A stretch of 64,000 bases of DNA from Anaeramoeba flamelloides (GCA_027625915.1 JANTQA010000042.1:2988001-3052000), one strand, 5' to 3'. Shown: positions 1 to 12,669, numbered from the stretch's first letter. Notes: generated by a model from the sequence alone, not told the origin. Made by a program: numbers and translations.

Positions 1-404
1 ATTATGAAAAATCAGCATACAACACCCAAGACACGTATCCAGAAGAACAGAATTTTGATGGTGAATATGATTCAAATATGTCTTTTCATCAAAGCAATAA
101 AAACTCTTTCCATACACAAGCCATAGATGATCAGGAATATGACGAACTTAAATTAAACCATATCAATGAAATCAATTCCACTACAAACCAAAACAATTCT
201 GATTCCGATGAAATTGGAGCAGACTCTGATTTGTATTTACAAAGCAATGCAAATACAAATAGAAACGTATATATTAAAAATCGTTCAAATAATCATCAAA
301 ATTATGAGACTCATGCGTCCTGGCCCCTTCAGATTCTAATAATACTTTTTGGCTTGTTTACCGTTTTATGCTTATGGTACCTATCTGAACATTATTTGAA
401 ATAA
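1..404 (+). CDS. C-terminal part of a tail-anchored membrane protein
   Basis: The frame is open from the left edge, so the 5' part of the gene lies outside the window. An in-frame Met at 78 gives a minimum of 108 residues but need not be the true start. Most of the visible chain is hydrophilic and rich in Asn, Ser, Asp and Glu, as expected of a disordered cytosolic region. The last 27 residues (from WPLQILIILFGLF) form one hydrophobic segment followed by only a short polar tail (SEHYLK), the layout of a tail-anchored, SNARE-like or ER/outer-membrane protein. I see no recognisable domain, so function is unknown. The stop is TAA. Coding status is supported by GC content above the flanking DNA and by the clean membrane anchor. 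Confidence 0.6.
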   Translation, partial: YEKSAYNTQDTYPEEQNFDGEYDSNMSFHQSNKNSFHTQAIDDQEYDELKLNHINEINSTTNQNNSDSDEIGADSDLYLQSNANTNRNVYIKNRSNNHQNYETHASWPLQILIILFGLFTVLCLWYLSEHYLK

Positions 405-2557
405 AGCAATTAACATTTTTACAGGATTTTTTTTTAAAACTCGCAACAATTATTTTTGTAAAAAATTTGAAAATTAAATATTTTGTTTCCATTTGCTGTT
501 TGATACAAAAAGAAAAAATTCATTTGTTTTATTTATTTTTGAAGAGCGAAAATTACTTTTCTCAATGTTATATTTATACTTTTTCCAGTTGTTTGTTTAT
601 TAGGGAAAACAATTGTTTTTCCTAAGAAAAACAAAAAATCACTAGAAAAGGAATTTAGTTTTTTTAATTCTTTAAAAGTTTTTTGGCAAAAATACTTTTA
701 ACCTCCAACAATCATCATTTTTTTTATATTATTTTAAAAATTAGTTACTGGATACTTTTTTTTACAAAATAAATTATTTACAAATTCTTTCAAAATATAT
801 GATATTTATTTGTATATTTAATTCAAAAGATTTTTAAAAACTGTTAAAGAATAAGAAATATTTTTTATCAAAATTTATTAAAATTGTTCAAAGAATTCAA
901 AACTTTTAATTCGAGAGTTCTTTGTAAATAATTAGAGTTCACATTTTTATTCTTTTATGAAAAAAAACCAAAATAATTCTAATTTTGATAACATCCAGTT
1001 AATTAATTCTTTTTTATTTTAATGATAAGTTTCAACTTATTAATTATTATAATTTGGGTTTTCATAGAATCTTATCATCCTCAAAAAATAATAATTAATA
1101 TTTTTTTTTTAATTATTTGAAAAAGGAATTTTATGTTACTTAAAAAAAAATAGATAAAAAAGTTTTTTCTTCTTGAGATTTTAATTTTTATCATCTTTTT
1201 GTCAATTATGATGTATTCCTGCTGATTTTTTGTAAGAAAATTATTTTAATTTGTAATGAAATCAAAAGAATTATTTTATTCAGAGTTTTGGTAATAAATA
1301 AAAAAAATATTTTTTTGATTTCATGACTTCAGAATAAAATAATTTATGATATTTTTAAAAAAATATTCTTCAAAGGGAATTTAACTAGTAGAAAATGTTC
1401 ATAGACATTGTTCATATTTGAATTAATTTACATTTTAAAATTCCCAATTTTTAATTTGTTTGGTTAGAAAAATTCGAAAAATGAAATCATTTTGGGAACT
1501 CTGTCGATACTTCTTCCTGTGTTTTTATTAAATCGCAATGATTTTTTTTTTTTTACATTTCTCATTCTTAAAATATTTTTAGATTTATTTTAATAAAATG
1601 TGATTAAAGTCAATATAATTGATTTTTTTTTTTCTTAATTTATCACTACAAGGAAAAAATAAATATCCAAAATTAAAGTTAGCCAAAACTGCATATTGTA
1701 TTTCAATTAAACATCCATTATAAATTATTTTCTCAAAGTTATGATAATAATCTGTAATTACAAAATGATATCCATTAAACTCATTAAGATTTGAATATCC
1801 CCTGATTAAAAATTACTGAATTTTGAAAAAAAAATATATATATTTTTGGAGTATTTTTTTTTATTGAAATTAGTTACAATGAATGAAATTTAGATTGAAC
1901 ATTAAGAAAGAAAAAATAAACAAATCTTAAAACAATTTACAGGAAAACAACATGGAGATATAAACTAAATTTCATAATAAATGACCGAATTTCTATTTAT
2001 TTATTTTTTTGCTTTTTTTTATTTAATTTTTAAACAAAAAACAAATATTTTTAGTGTATAGAACTAAATATTAAAATAGAAATTTTTATATTATAATAGA
2101 TAACTTCAATTATTAAAAATATTTTTCTTTAAAATTTGATTTTTAATGAGCCAATGATTTTGAAATAGAGTTTATTATTTTTTAGTTAACTTTAAAAAAA
2201 AAAAATTTATTATAAAAAAACATAATTTTTAAGGTGAAAAAATAAAAAAAAAAATAAAAAAGTTTGTAAAATATTTTCTGAAATTTTGATGTTTTTTATT
2301 ATTTTTTATTTTTGGGTATGTTAGTTTTGGTTGTGGATCTGATGTGAAAGTTTAATATTTTGAAAAATTGATAAACACTAGCCAAAAATAAAAATTAAAA
2401 TATTTAATACGATATTGTATAGAATAAAATTCAATAATGATAAAATTCGAATAATATAAAGTTAAAATCATCAGGCAAGATCAAGGCTACGAGAAAGAGA
2501 GATCAAAAAGAAGAAGAAAAAGAAAAGGAAAAATAAAATAAAATCGAAATTCACAAA
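405..2557. other. intergenic AT-rich DNA
   Basis: About 2.1 kb with A and T runs and no reading frame or RNA gene that I can support. A purine-rich stretch (about 2490-2540) lies just downstream of the ankyrin gene's stop and is probably its 3' flank. Confidence 0.5.
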
Positions 2558-4487
2558 TTAATTTTTTTGTTGGAAATCAATAGGTTTTTTATCATTGATA
2601 TCAAGGAATTCTTCGTCTGCGCCCTTTTCAATTAAAAGTTCAATAATTTTAGGGTTTGCGTTATATTCGTAACACAAATGGAGAGGGGTTTTGTCCCATG
2701 AAGCCGTAGCATTGACATCTGCATCATTTTCTAATAACAATTTGACAATTTCAATTGAGGAATTGAATCTACAGCAGCAATGGAGAGGGGTGTCCATGAC
2801 TTTGTTTTCTTGGTTGACATCGGATCCCGCCTCGATCAGCATTTTGACTGTTTCAATCTCGTTGTTTTTTTGACAGGCAGTATGTAAGGGTGTATTAAGA
2901 AAGGCATCAACTGCTGTCACGTCAGCACCTAATTCAATCAATGAGGCAATAATGTTCGAGGGGACCTTTGCTAAGCAGGCGTAATGGAGTGGGGTGTTTT
3001 CGTCGTAAGACTTGTTATTGACATCGGCTCCGTTTTCCAAAAAGATTTGAACCAAGTCAAGTGATTTCTTTTCAAGTGCAAGCGACAATGGTTCCAAATT
3101 CCATTCATTCACACTCGATACATTTGCTCCTTTGGAGATAAGTAATTTTACAGTTTCTATGCTAGCATTAGTTTCGGCCGCTAAATGTAAGCCGCTGTAC
3201 ACATAAAGGCAATTAACAAAAAAAAAAAAAAAATTAAAGAAGCCAAAGAAGAAGGAGAAAAAAAAATAAAATAAAAAAGGAAATGAAAAAAATTTACGTT
3301 GTTTGGTGAATATTTTTACTTTTTACATTTGCACCATTTTCAATTAAATGTTCGATAATGCCTGGTGAGCATTTATTCATTAAAGCTGTTAAAAGAAGAT
3401 TCATTCTGTCTCCATTTTCGACATTGATACTTTATGATTTTTTATTGTGGGTTTTTGGTTTGAAATTGGGATCGTTGTTTTGGTTTGCAATTTTGAAAAT
3501 TGATTTTAACAAAAAGAATTGATTTTGATGATTGATGATTTGGGTTGGTGTTTTTATTTTTAGAATCTCAAAACAGTCAAACATTAAAAGGTGTCTGTTT
3601 TTTTTTTTTTTTTTCTCATAAAGAAACCAAAAAGAAAACCAAAAAAAAAAAAAAAAAAAGAATGGAAAAGAAATTGAATGAATAATTACTTTACACCTTT
3701 TAAAGCAATAAGTTCTTTAATAATTGGAAGTTTAGTTCTTGTGGTAAGTGCGTAATGAAGTGGTGTATTTCCAGCATTATTTTTAGCCATAATGGAAGCT
3801 TTTTTGCTAATTAGGTGTCTGAAATTGTCTTCATGTGCTGTTTCGTCGAAAGCATAATGCAGTGGGACATTATCATTAAGATCTTTAGCTGATGGATTAC
3901 ATCCTTTTGAAATTAATAACTCAACAATGCTTGGAAATCCTTGTTTAGCTGCCCAATGTAAGGGTGTAATTTTCTAATAAAAAAACAGTTATAAGGAGTT
4001 TTGTTTTGTTGATATTTTTTTTTATTTTTTGATTTTGTTTTTGTTTTTTTGGTTGCAGATTCATAAAAAAAATTTTAATGAAAAGAATGGTATTTGGAAG
4101 AAAGAAAAAAAAAAGATTTAGCTCTTGAAAAGAAAAAGGAATTTCAAAAGAAAGAAAAAGATTAACACTTACATTCTAATTTGTTTCAAAATTGTTTTGT
4201 TGAATTAATTGAAAAGTTTTTGTAGTTAATGAAAAATTAAAGACAAAAAACTTGTTTCTGAAAGATCATTGATTTAAATTCTTACCTTCTATTTAATTTT
4301 TGAAAGTAAAAGAATGATTATTAATCATGGAAAATAAAAGGTTGAAAAAATATTCAAAAAAGGAAAAAAAAAAAAAAAACCATACATCTTTTAAAGTTTT
4401 AACTTTAGAACCAAGTTCATTAATAACTTTTATTGTTTGTTCTTCGTTGTTGTTTTGGATTGCTGTTACAAAATCTTCGTAAGTCAT
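2558..4487 (-). CDS. ankyrin-repeat protein (four exons)
   Basis: Proposed exons on the minus strand: 4487-4386, 3973-3690, 3429-3298 and 3194-2558. All introns are GT-AG, the phases agree at each junction, and the total is 1155 nt (384 residues plus TAA). The protein is a run of about ten ankyrin repeats with the TPLHYA/TPLHLC signature and the GADVN turn, after an N-terminal helix beginning MTYEDFVTAI. Splicing joins half repeats cleanly: exon 3 to exon 4 restores TTGLHLAAE, and exon 2 to exon 3 restores GVNINVENGDR. There is no other domain, signal peptide or membrane segment, so it is probably a cytosolic or nuclear protein-binding scaffold with unknown partner. The last repeat ends in a short cap (KPIDFQQKN). 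Exon borders are inferred from sequence only. Confidence 0.85.
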
Positions 4488-5992
4488 GTTTGAAAAAAAA
4501 TTTGCTATTCACAAAAAATCAAAATAAAAAAAATGATTTGACAAAATGGAAATTTTCGGATTAACCATTTCCATAAAAAGTGAAATCGAAAAAAAAGGTA
4601 ATTGGTTATTAAATTACAAATATTACAGGAAAATGAAAAATGAGATTTGTTTATCAAAGAAAAAAACAGATTAAATCTCAACTGGAACTTTAAAAATAAT
4701 TGTAGTTTTTTTAGTTATGGTCTTTAAGCAATCTGATATTCTTGGGTTCATCTTTTACGAGAAAATTTATTGTAAAATATTTTATATAGTTTGATATCTC
4801 CCAATTACTTTTCAGGCTACGTGAAAAAAAAAGAAACACTAATTATCTTTGCTGATTTGATTGATAATAATCCAATAAATTATTAAAGACAATTTGTATC
4901 TTTTTTTTATTGATTTTAGGTGTTATTTTCAGTAATGATCATATTTATATGGATACTGATCTTTATTTCTGATTTAGCTTTATGTCCCAAATGGTAAAGC
5001 TCTATTGCCTTAATTTTAGTAATAATATTTTGATACTTTAACTAACAATGGTGAAGTATTTTTGACAGAAAGTCACAATAGTGAAAAGTGAACTTCTTTA
5101 TTAATGTTGTTTCCGAATTAATATATGAAAATTTTAATTTCAAGTTCCAAAAATATTTTTTACTTGTTATTAGTCAAAGATAAACCACCCATAGGTCTTG
5201 GAAAAATTAATTTGAGAATGAAATTTCTTGAAATTTAATTTGGCTTTCTTATTGAAATTTGATTTTAACCCAACTGTGTTCAAAAAAAAACACTAAATCC
5301 AGATAATTAAAAACTTATTTTCAAAATAAAATATACCTCCCCTTTTTTATTCTTGTTCCATTACACATAATTCACTTTTCAATAATGCACCATGGATTAA
5401 AACAATTTTTAAATTAACCTCTTTTGATAATTTGAGATAATTAAAAATTGAGAATTAGATTTGTTTATTGTTTTCATAATTTTCTCATTTTTTTTTAAAA
5501 TTTTTCAACAATTATTTTGTTTTGGTTGAGTTATAAATGTACAAAATAGGCTAAATTTCTTGAAAAATCTGTTTGTTTTTAATCTGTATTCATAAAATTT
5601 TTTCTTTTGATAGTTGAAATTTGATAAATCAATATCATCATTACTTGGTGTTTATTGGCGGTTTTTATTGTACTATTAGATATTGAAATTAAATTATCAA
5701 AGAAACAGTTTATTTTCCAAATTTAGAATTATTATTTTTGTTTTACATTAGAATCTAAAATATTTTGTTAAAATAGTAAAAAAAATCAATGTAACTACAT
5801 TATATCCCCCAAGTAGAAATAAAAAAAATATTATATATATACTTATACAAAAAAAAATAATTTATCCAATTATTTGAAAATACGATCTACAAGTTCATTT
5901 TGGAAATAATTTTGTATTAACTAAAAAATTTGAATAATAGGTTTTTTCTTATATCCCCTGGTTAATAATAAAATTGATTAATAATAAAGGTA
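4488..5992. repeat. intergenic DNA with a decayed foldback arm
   Basis: No gene is visible. At about 5110-5165 a stretch containing GAATTAATATATGAAAATTT and AAGTTCCAAAA matches the arm of the foldback element at 21851-22110. It is a second, degraded copy or a solo arm. The rest is AT-rich sequence in which I see nothing. Confidence 0.4.
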
Positions 5993-6733
5993 TTAAACTA
6001 ATTTCCAAAAATTTGTACACGGTTTAAGAAGTTTAAAGAATAGCAATACAAAAGTTAACATTCAATTTGTAATAATACTGATTTTAAAAACTGTTTCATT
6101 TTTTGTCTTTTTTGTTTTGTTTTCATTTCCATTTTTTTGGTTTAGGTCATTTGTTTGGTAGATCCCGAGGATTTTTTTTCAAATCGTTGATAGAAGATTA
6201 GTTTTTAGTTTAGTTTACAGTCATTTTTACTTTTAAGACACAAACTTTCAAGGAAATTTAAGAAAAAAAAAAAATCTCAAATTAAAGCACAAAATTCAAA
6301 TTCAAGAAAAATAATTTGTAAAAATAAAAATTCCAAATTTTGTGCCTTCTTTTGAAATTTTTTATATACCTTAAATTTCGTTGAAAGTTTGTGTCTTAAT
6401 AGTGAAACTGACTGTAATAAAGAAATCTCGTACAGTTAGTGGATGATATCGTATTATTTGATCGATTAACAATTGTTGGTGAAATTTCAACAAATTTACC
6501 ACTATATATATTTTTTCCACTCGTTTCTTTATTTTGGAAACACCGATTTTTAATTTTTTTGGTTTTATATTTTTTTCTTTGATTTTTATTAAAATTATTA
6601 CTTATAAAAACATTAATACTTGTGGCTTAAAGGTTTTTTTTATATTAGGTTTGGAAAAATACAATAAATTGAGGTTTTTTTTGCCTATTTTTGATTTTGG
6701 GCGTGTCCAAATTTTTTGAATGGGATTCATATA
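5993..6733 (-). mobile_element. 540-bp TA-target MITE, copy A1 (inverted, carries a nested element)
   Basis: This non-autonomous DNA element has imperfect terminal inverted repeats. Its right end, read on the minus strand, is TATGAATCCCATTC followed by AAAAAATTTGGACAC; its left end is TTAAACTAATTTCC followed by AAAAATTTGTACAC. The interior (for example ATTTACCAC and GGTGAAATTTCAAC near 6470-6500) matches the elements at 14868-15409, 6858-7396 and 32952-33483 in reverse orientation. Its length of 741 bp drops to about 542 bp, the family length, once the nested element at 6218-6414 and its TA duplication are removed. There is no coding capacity. The GGACACNCC-like ends and TA flanks suggest Tc1/mariner-type mobilisation, which is an inference. 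Confidence 0.75.
6218..6414. mobile_element. 197-bp MITE nested in copy A1
   Basis: The arms begin CAGTCA and run about 45 bp each (6218-6262 and 6370-6414). They match at 41 of 45 positions by my count, including TTAAGACACAAACTTTCAA. Direct TA dinucleotides flank the element (6216-6217 and 6415-6416). In sibling copy A2 the same place reads as an uninterrupted GTTTAATAGAAA-like sequence, an empty site that fixes both ends and the TA duplication. The interior is itself largely palindromic (AAAGCACAAAATT against AATTTTGTGCCTT). It is non-coding. Confidence 0.85.
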
Positions 6734-6857
6734 AAATATTACATATAGGTTAACTTTTTTGGAATATATTAAAGCTTTCTTTTTGTAATTTGTCTAAATC
6801 AAAGTAGATACGCATTAAAGAAAATGAATGATCAAATATCGTTTATTTAAGTGTTTA

Positions 6858-7396
6858 TATAAACCCCAATTCAAAATTTTTAACACATCAATATTCGATT
6901 TGTGAAAAAAAAAACATATGTAATCAAATCGAAAACAAATTACAAATTACAACCATTCAATAATTGGAATGTGTAAAATTTTTTATAAATTCCAATATAC
7001 CCAAAACAAAAAATAAAAAATTATCAATACAAATAAATCAAGGGTGTGTTAAAAATTTTGGAGAGAGCAAAACAAAAAATACATTAGGAAATTTGTTTTA
7101 AATTCTATTATAAATTATTGATCGAGCAAAAGGTTAGATACCACCAACTAATTTTATTTGAGTTCACCCGTTTTAAATAGAACTCAACTTTAACCTAATA
7201 TCATTTGTTAAAAAAAATTTCGAAGGAACGAAATAAGTTACATAATTCCAAAAATAAAATGAAAAAAAACTTAAAAGATGAAAAAATGATTTTCATATTT
7301 TGGAAAATCAAAATTATTTTCAATTTGTGTTAAATTGGATTATTGTGATTTTTTTGACCATATTAATTGTGTGGAAAATTTTGAATTTTAGTTTAT
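6858..7396 (+). mobile_element. 540-bp TA-target MITE, copy A5
   Basis: It starts TATAAACCCCAATTCAAAA and ends AAAATTTTGAATTTTAGTTT, giving imperfect terminal inverted repeats over 539 bp. Interior blocks such as TTATTGATCGAGCAAAAGG, TTAGATACCACCAACTAA and GAACGAAATAAGTTACATAA align with the copies at 14868 and 32952. It has no reading frame. It lies about 125 bp from copy A1 in the opposite orientation. Confidence 0.75.
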
Positions 7397-9617
7397 TTAC
7401 ATTAAAATAAATATTTACTTTTGGATGAAACACCAACTTCATAGATTCTGAGTTCTCTTTTTCAAGATATAATCACAAAAATGGGAGTGATTTTTATAAT
7501 AATATAAACAGAAATTAAGTTTAAAATTTCTGTAAATATATTTTCTTAAGTACATGAACTGGTTTATTATCACGAAAAAATCAATATAAAAAATATTAAT
7601 TTTTTTCCTTTTTCTTTCACAAATATTTTCACAAATAATTTGTTGATTGGTAACTAAAATTCAGAATAAATGTAAACAAGAGCTGAACAAGCTTTTTATT
7701 TAGTATATTATTGATTATTAAAAAAAATCAATTATATTTTATTTTATTTTTCTCTTTTCTTTTCTTTTTGTAAATCTCTAAAGATCCTTTTTTTGAACGA
7801 TTTACGATACAAATTTAGATCCAAATTTTTTAAAAAAAAAATTTTTATGTATATTTTTGAAACAACAATACCATTTTCGTGGTGTCACTCTTCGGTGCCC
7901 TTTCTCAGATCCATTGTATTTATTGTTTTAAATAATTTTATTTTTCTAATGAGTTTATTTTATTATTACAAAATATTAAATAATCATTATTTTGTCTAAT
8001 ACACAAGTGTGAATATGAATGTTGTAAAAAATAGAGTTTTTTACAACATTCATATTCACACTAGTGTACCGTCGATAAAAACAAATAATATAAAAACCAA
8101 TTATATTGATTTTGAACTAAAAAACAAGTAGTTTTTAATCAAAGTAATTTTAACATTTTAAAATATGTAATCAGAAGAGTTTTATTTATTTTTTTTTTTA
8201 ATAAATTAGATTTCTTTGTGAATTTTTTAGATTGTAAGGAATTATTTATTTATTAATTAATTTTTTTGGTGAATGAGAAACCATGAATTTATTTTTTAAA
8301 AATTTTATACTTTGATAAAGTAAAATAGTGTTTTATGATTTTTTTATATAAATTGGTTTTTTTGAATTAGATTCAGTGCTATTTTTTTTTTTGAATTCAT
8401 TTTTTGTATTAAAGATCTTTTGAAACTTTCTTATATTCATTGTATTTTTTTTTATTCAGGTACTAAAAAAAAATTTTTTTTTTGACTTTTGAATTTTTAA
8501 TCAGTGGTGGTACTTTATAAAAAATCTTTTTGTTCTTGAATTTTGGTAATTGAGATCCTATCATAATCATTTTTTTTGATTAGAATGTTTTTAACAAAAA
8601 AAAATTAAAATTAAGATAGACCATTTTTATGCTTGACAGCCACGATTTAGACATTTAACAAATTCACCTTAAGGGGCTAATTTCTATTATTTTTTTTGGC
8701 CAATTTCTCAATAAGGATTTCTTTTCTAGAAATATGTTAAATATTGAAAATTAACAGGGATTTTTCAAATTTGAGCAATTGGTAAAAAAATTTCTCAATC
8801 TCAATGAAATTTATATAAAAAAATTAATCGAGATTAGCTCCCGAATAGATTAGATCCTTAAATCCCTTGATTCCAATATATTAAAAAGTATTTAATACAT
8901 TGAAATATCTAACTCTTACTTTTTAACTCTCCTTCTAATTAATCAAATAAGACAATAAAAAAAATTTGTTTTTGAGAAAAATTCCATATTAAAAGAACCT
9001 AAATTCTTTTTTTGGATTATTGTGTAGTTGGAAAAAAAAGAGATTATAGACTATTTCTAACAATTACATTTTGTTTTATATTTAGTTTTTATTAATTCCT
9101 TATTTGGATTCTTTTATATCTTATATGTGATCTTCCAAAGTACACTAAAAACACCTTGTGCGATATAAAATAGACAATAAAATATTAATTTCAATGATGA
9201 ACAAGAAATATTCTGAAAAAGTCGAAATAGATGAATAAAAATAAGAGTGTTGATGTGAAAAGAAAACTCTAATAAATACCTTGACTTTTCTAAAGATTTG
9301 AGTCTTTTCAAACTTTTCAAGCACTTTTTCACGAATATTTATAAACCTTTAAATACTTTAAAGAAACTTTTGACTCTGAAAAGCGTTGTCAAAGCGAGAA
9401 AGTTTATTCAAACTCTTCAATTTTTTGTTGACCGGATCAAAAGTTTTCATTTTTTTTAATTTTCATAATTATATTTTTTGTTTTGTTTTTCACTCCTTTT
9501 TCAATCAGTTTCTGAAAATTGGATCCTAGGAACCTTGAACTAAATTGAATTTAGTATTTCTTCTCCCAAAATCGTTAAGACAAACAAAAGTAATAAAAAA
9601 AATTTAACACATTACAA
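7397..9617. other. intergenic AT-rich DNA
   Basis: Apart from the hairpin at 8000-8068 I see no supported gene, RNA or repeat here. The last 150 bp form the 5' flank of the gene at 9618. Confidence 0.4.
8000..8068. repeat. 32-bp-arm hairpin (near-perfect palindrome)
   Basis: The left arm 8000-8031 and right arm 8037-8068 pair over 32 bp with one mismatch (ACACAAGTGTG against the complement of CACACTAGTGT) around the five-base loop TAGAG. The outermost bases are TA at each end. It could be a minimal foldback element, a structured RNA or an extrusion-prone palindrome; no gene is close enough to call it a terminator. Confidence 0.85.
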
Positions 9618-10415
9618 ATGGAAGATTGGGATTTTGAAATTGTCGACACAAACTACCCATTCAACACAAACCAAAATTTTGAAGAAAAATTTACAATCAA
9701 CGAATTCCCTGAAACGATCGTAACCACTGAAATCCATGAGGACCAAAATGATATTCAACAATTCTTCGTGTTGGATCCAAAAATTATTCAAACTGAGTTA
9801 CAAACGGATGAAGAAATGGAATCAAATTCAAACAACAACAATTTATTATCTTTTCAACAAAATTTAAATTTTGAAACAAGACACGAATTGAAACAAACAC
9901 AACAAGAATTAGAATTCGAAAAAGAAAAAGAAAAAGAAAATAAAATTTTTAAGAAAATAATAATAAAAAAAAAGATAAAAAAAAAAAAGAAAAAGAGAAT
10001 TAAAAAAGAAAAACTAGATCAAAACCAAAACGGAACACGGCAAGGCACTTTTGATTTTAACGAAGAGAAATGGGCTGTGTTCAAAAACCAATTTGATCAA
10101 CAAAGACACACAAACAAGCAACCAATTAAGAAAATGGGACTTGGCAAGTCCTTTCCCATTAAGCAACGATTAAACAAAATTCATGATTTTGATAACTCTT
10201 TAATCATTGGCTGGACAAAAGTGAGGCCTTCAAATTTGATTAAGTTTACACCAGAGTTTTTTGATATATATTGTTGGCTATTTGATCAAAATAAAAAAAT
10301 TGCTACAAATTCAATTAAAAAATTTTTTAATAACAAAGCAATGAGAAAATATAATTTTAAATTTCAAACAGTAATCGAAAATGAACAAAGTTTTCTTGTT
10401 TTTCAAAAACACTAA
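9618..10415 (+). CDS. orphan Lys-rich protein, 265 aa
   Basis: A single uninterrupted frame starts MEDWDFEIVDTNYPFNTN and stops at TAA, with clearly higher GC than its flanks. The N-terminal third is acidic and Asn/Gln-rich. Residues about 95-130 form a strongly basic KEKEKENK and KKIKKKKKKR tract that could act as a nuclear localisation signal. The C-terminal 120 residues look folded, with aromatic blocks FNEEKWAVFKNQFDQQ, IIGWTKVRPSNLIKFT and EFFDIYCWLFDQ. I recognise no family, and no membrane segment or signal peptide is present. An A-rich leader precedes the ATG and a T-rich stretch follows about 85 bp after the stop. The function is unknown; a nuclear or nucleic-acid-binding role is only suggested by charge. 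Confidence 0.7.
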   Translation: MEDWDFEIVDTNYPFNTNQNFEEKFTINEFPETIVTTEIHEDQNDIQQFFVLDPKIIQTELQTDEEMESNSNNNNLLSFQQNLNFETRHELKQTQQELEFEKEKEKENKIFKKIIIKKKIKKKKKKRIKKEKLDQNQNGTRQGTFDFNEEKWAVFKNQFDQQRHTNKQPIKKMGLGKSFPIKQRLNKIHDFDNSLIIGWTKVRPSNLIKFTPEFFDIYCWLFDQNKKIATNSIKKFFNNKAMRKYNFKFQTVIENEQSFLVFQKH

Positions 10416-11992
10416 TGTCATAGCCAATACTAACGCAAATACAACCATAACACCAACAAATATAACTTTGTATTAATTTTTATTCATGTTTTTTACTCTT
10501 TTTTTTTTTTTTTGTTTTTTTGTTTTTTCTTTTTTTTAATCAATCAATTAATTAATTCATTAATAAATTATTGTTCTCAAAATTTAACGAATTTAAAAGA
10601 GTTTATACTCTTTTAATGGCTTGTATTATTTTTTATTAATTTTTTTATCTCAAAAAAACAATGGCATTCTTTACCAAAACCTAAAAAGAAGAATCATGAT
10701 TATCATACAAAACTTTTAAGAGATGCCACTCAGGACACGATTGACACATTTTTGAAAAAAATAGTTTTTCCACATATATTAAAAATATATCATCACTCAT
10801 CAACTATATAAAGCCACTCATAAACATGTTGATTGCTGGATCCGAAAATTGATAAAAAATAACAAAAAGAAAAAATAACTAATAAATTTCAATCCAAGTT
10901 TCTTTTTCTTTTTTTAAATAAAATTAGCTTTTCAGAAAATGTACACATGAAGTAAAACAGTTTTTGTGATAATGTGACATCATATTTATCGCACAATAAA
11001 TGAATTGTGTAACAGAATTTCTTTTTCAATCTTACCAACAATAATAACAAGCTTATCTTCTTGGGGTATTGTTGCATGTTAAGATCTGTTTACTATTAAT
11101 ATCATTTCCCGTCAATAGAACTTAAATCTTTTTCTCTAATTCAAACAAAAAAACCAATATTATCAATTGTTTTTTAAACCACCAACCCATAAATTCTATT
11201 TCTGTTTCTGTTTCGAATTAATATTTTTCTAGAAATAATACAAAACAAATCACTTCCAAAAAAAAAATGATTTATGTTTATGCTTAAAAAGGATAAGCAT
11301 TTCCACCTTAGTTTTAGCATATCAACAAACCCCATTATTTGAGGTTGTATAACCAACAACATTTGGTCTTTAATTTATTGTTATAGGGTTTCACGCCTTT
11401 GTTGATATTATTAAGTTTTGTTTTTTTTTTTTTCCCATTCATTTAATTTTTTTTTTTTGGTTGATGTTTCTTAATTTTTGAATTCGAGAAAACTGTTGAA
11501 TTCAAAAAAAAATAATTTTATTAAAAATGTCCAAAAAAAAGTAAATTTTGCATTTTTTATTCAATATTTTAAAAAAGAATTTTCTTTGAATTTTTGTTTA
11601 AAGAGCAAAAAAATTTTCAAACATTTAAACAAGCATTCTTCCATATTAAGTAAAAACGTTAAATTTTGAAAATGTAAATTGATTTTTTTTTTAGATAAAT
11701 CCTTAAAGGATCAAGTTGCTTAAAAACAAAACCATGAAAAAGACTTGTTTAATCCATTTAAATTTGTTTTTAAAAAACACGAAATCGAGAAAAAATTGAT
11801 AAAATGTGTAAATTTTCCTTAATACCAATTTTTGCAACACAAAAACAAAACATTATAACAAATTAAATTTTATTTGTTTCTTTTTTAAAAAATTTAAAAG
11901 GTAATTGATTAGTAAACTAATTCTAATCTCTTCTTATATTCTTAAAAATCTTTTTAAATTCTCTCAATTTTTTTTAAAACTAAACTCTGTTT
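10416..11992. other. intergenic DNA with one short open frame
   Basis: A plus-strand frame from about 10660 to 10812 is open and less AT-rich than its surroundings; it contains DATQDTIDTFLKKIVFP and ends TAA. It has no convincing start or partner exon, so it may be a terminal exon or gene debris. Nothing else is supported here. Confidence 0.3.
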
Positions 11993-12669
11993 CAGTCAAA
12001 GGGGACCAACGTTTTTTTTTTCCAATATCAATTATTTTATATAATTGGTCTTTGAAGAACAAATAAGAAATAAACAGTATAATACACATCAAAGAATTCT
12101 TGATATATGTCTGAAAGAAAACCAATTAATCAATAAATTTTTTTAAAAAATTAAAAAACTCAAATTCTTATTCCCCATTGAGAAAAAAAACGATGTTCGT
12201 TTTGATCTTCTTTTGGTATTTGAATAATAAATAGGAAACAATTATTCACTTCATTTTTCATACTTTTCTTTTACAAATCAAGTCCCCAAACGATGTGTGT
12301 TGGTATTTGTGGTCTCTATTTGAAAAAAGAAATGAAAATGAAGTGAAATTTTTTTCAATTTATTAATCAAATATCATGTTCAAAGATCGAATTAATTTCA
12401 ATAGAAATCAATATGATTTCTCAACAATCATTTCCATGGTTTCAATAACCTTAGAACAACACATTTTTACCAAGTGACTATTAATCTTGTATAAAAAAAA
12501 TTTTTGCAACTGAATAACGTTTGAAAAAAAAAAAACGAAAAAAAAAAACAAAAATTTGAAAAAATGATTTCAATTTTGAAAATTTCCAAAATTAAATTTT
12601 TCTTCTAATATTTATGCAAAACCTTTGAACACATATATTTTACTCATTACAACTGGACCCCTTTGACTG
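11993..12669. mobile_element. 677-bp element with CAGTCAAAGGGG inverted ends
   Basis: The left end reads CAGTCAAAGGGGACCAAC. The right end, on the minus strand, reads CAGTCAAAGGGGTCCAGTT. The first 12 bases are identical and the similarity runs to about 16. The interior is AT-rich and non-coding, with a second inverted pair (TTCACTTCATTTTTCAT near 12245 and ATGAAAATGAAGTGAA near 12330). No target-site duplication is clear. It looks like a non-autonomous DNA transposon of unknown superfamily. Confidence 0.65.
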
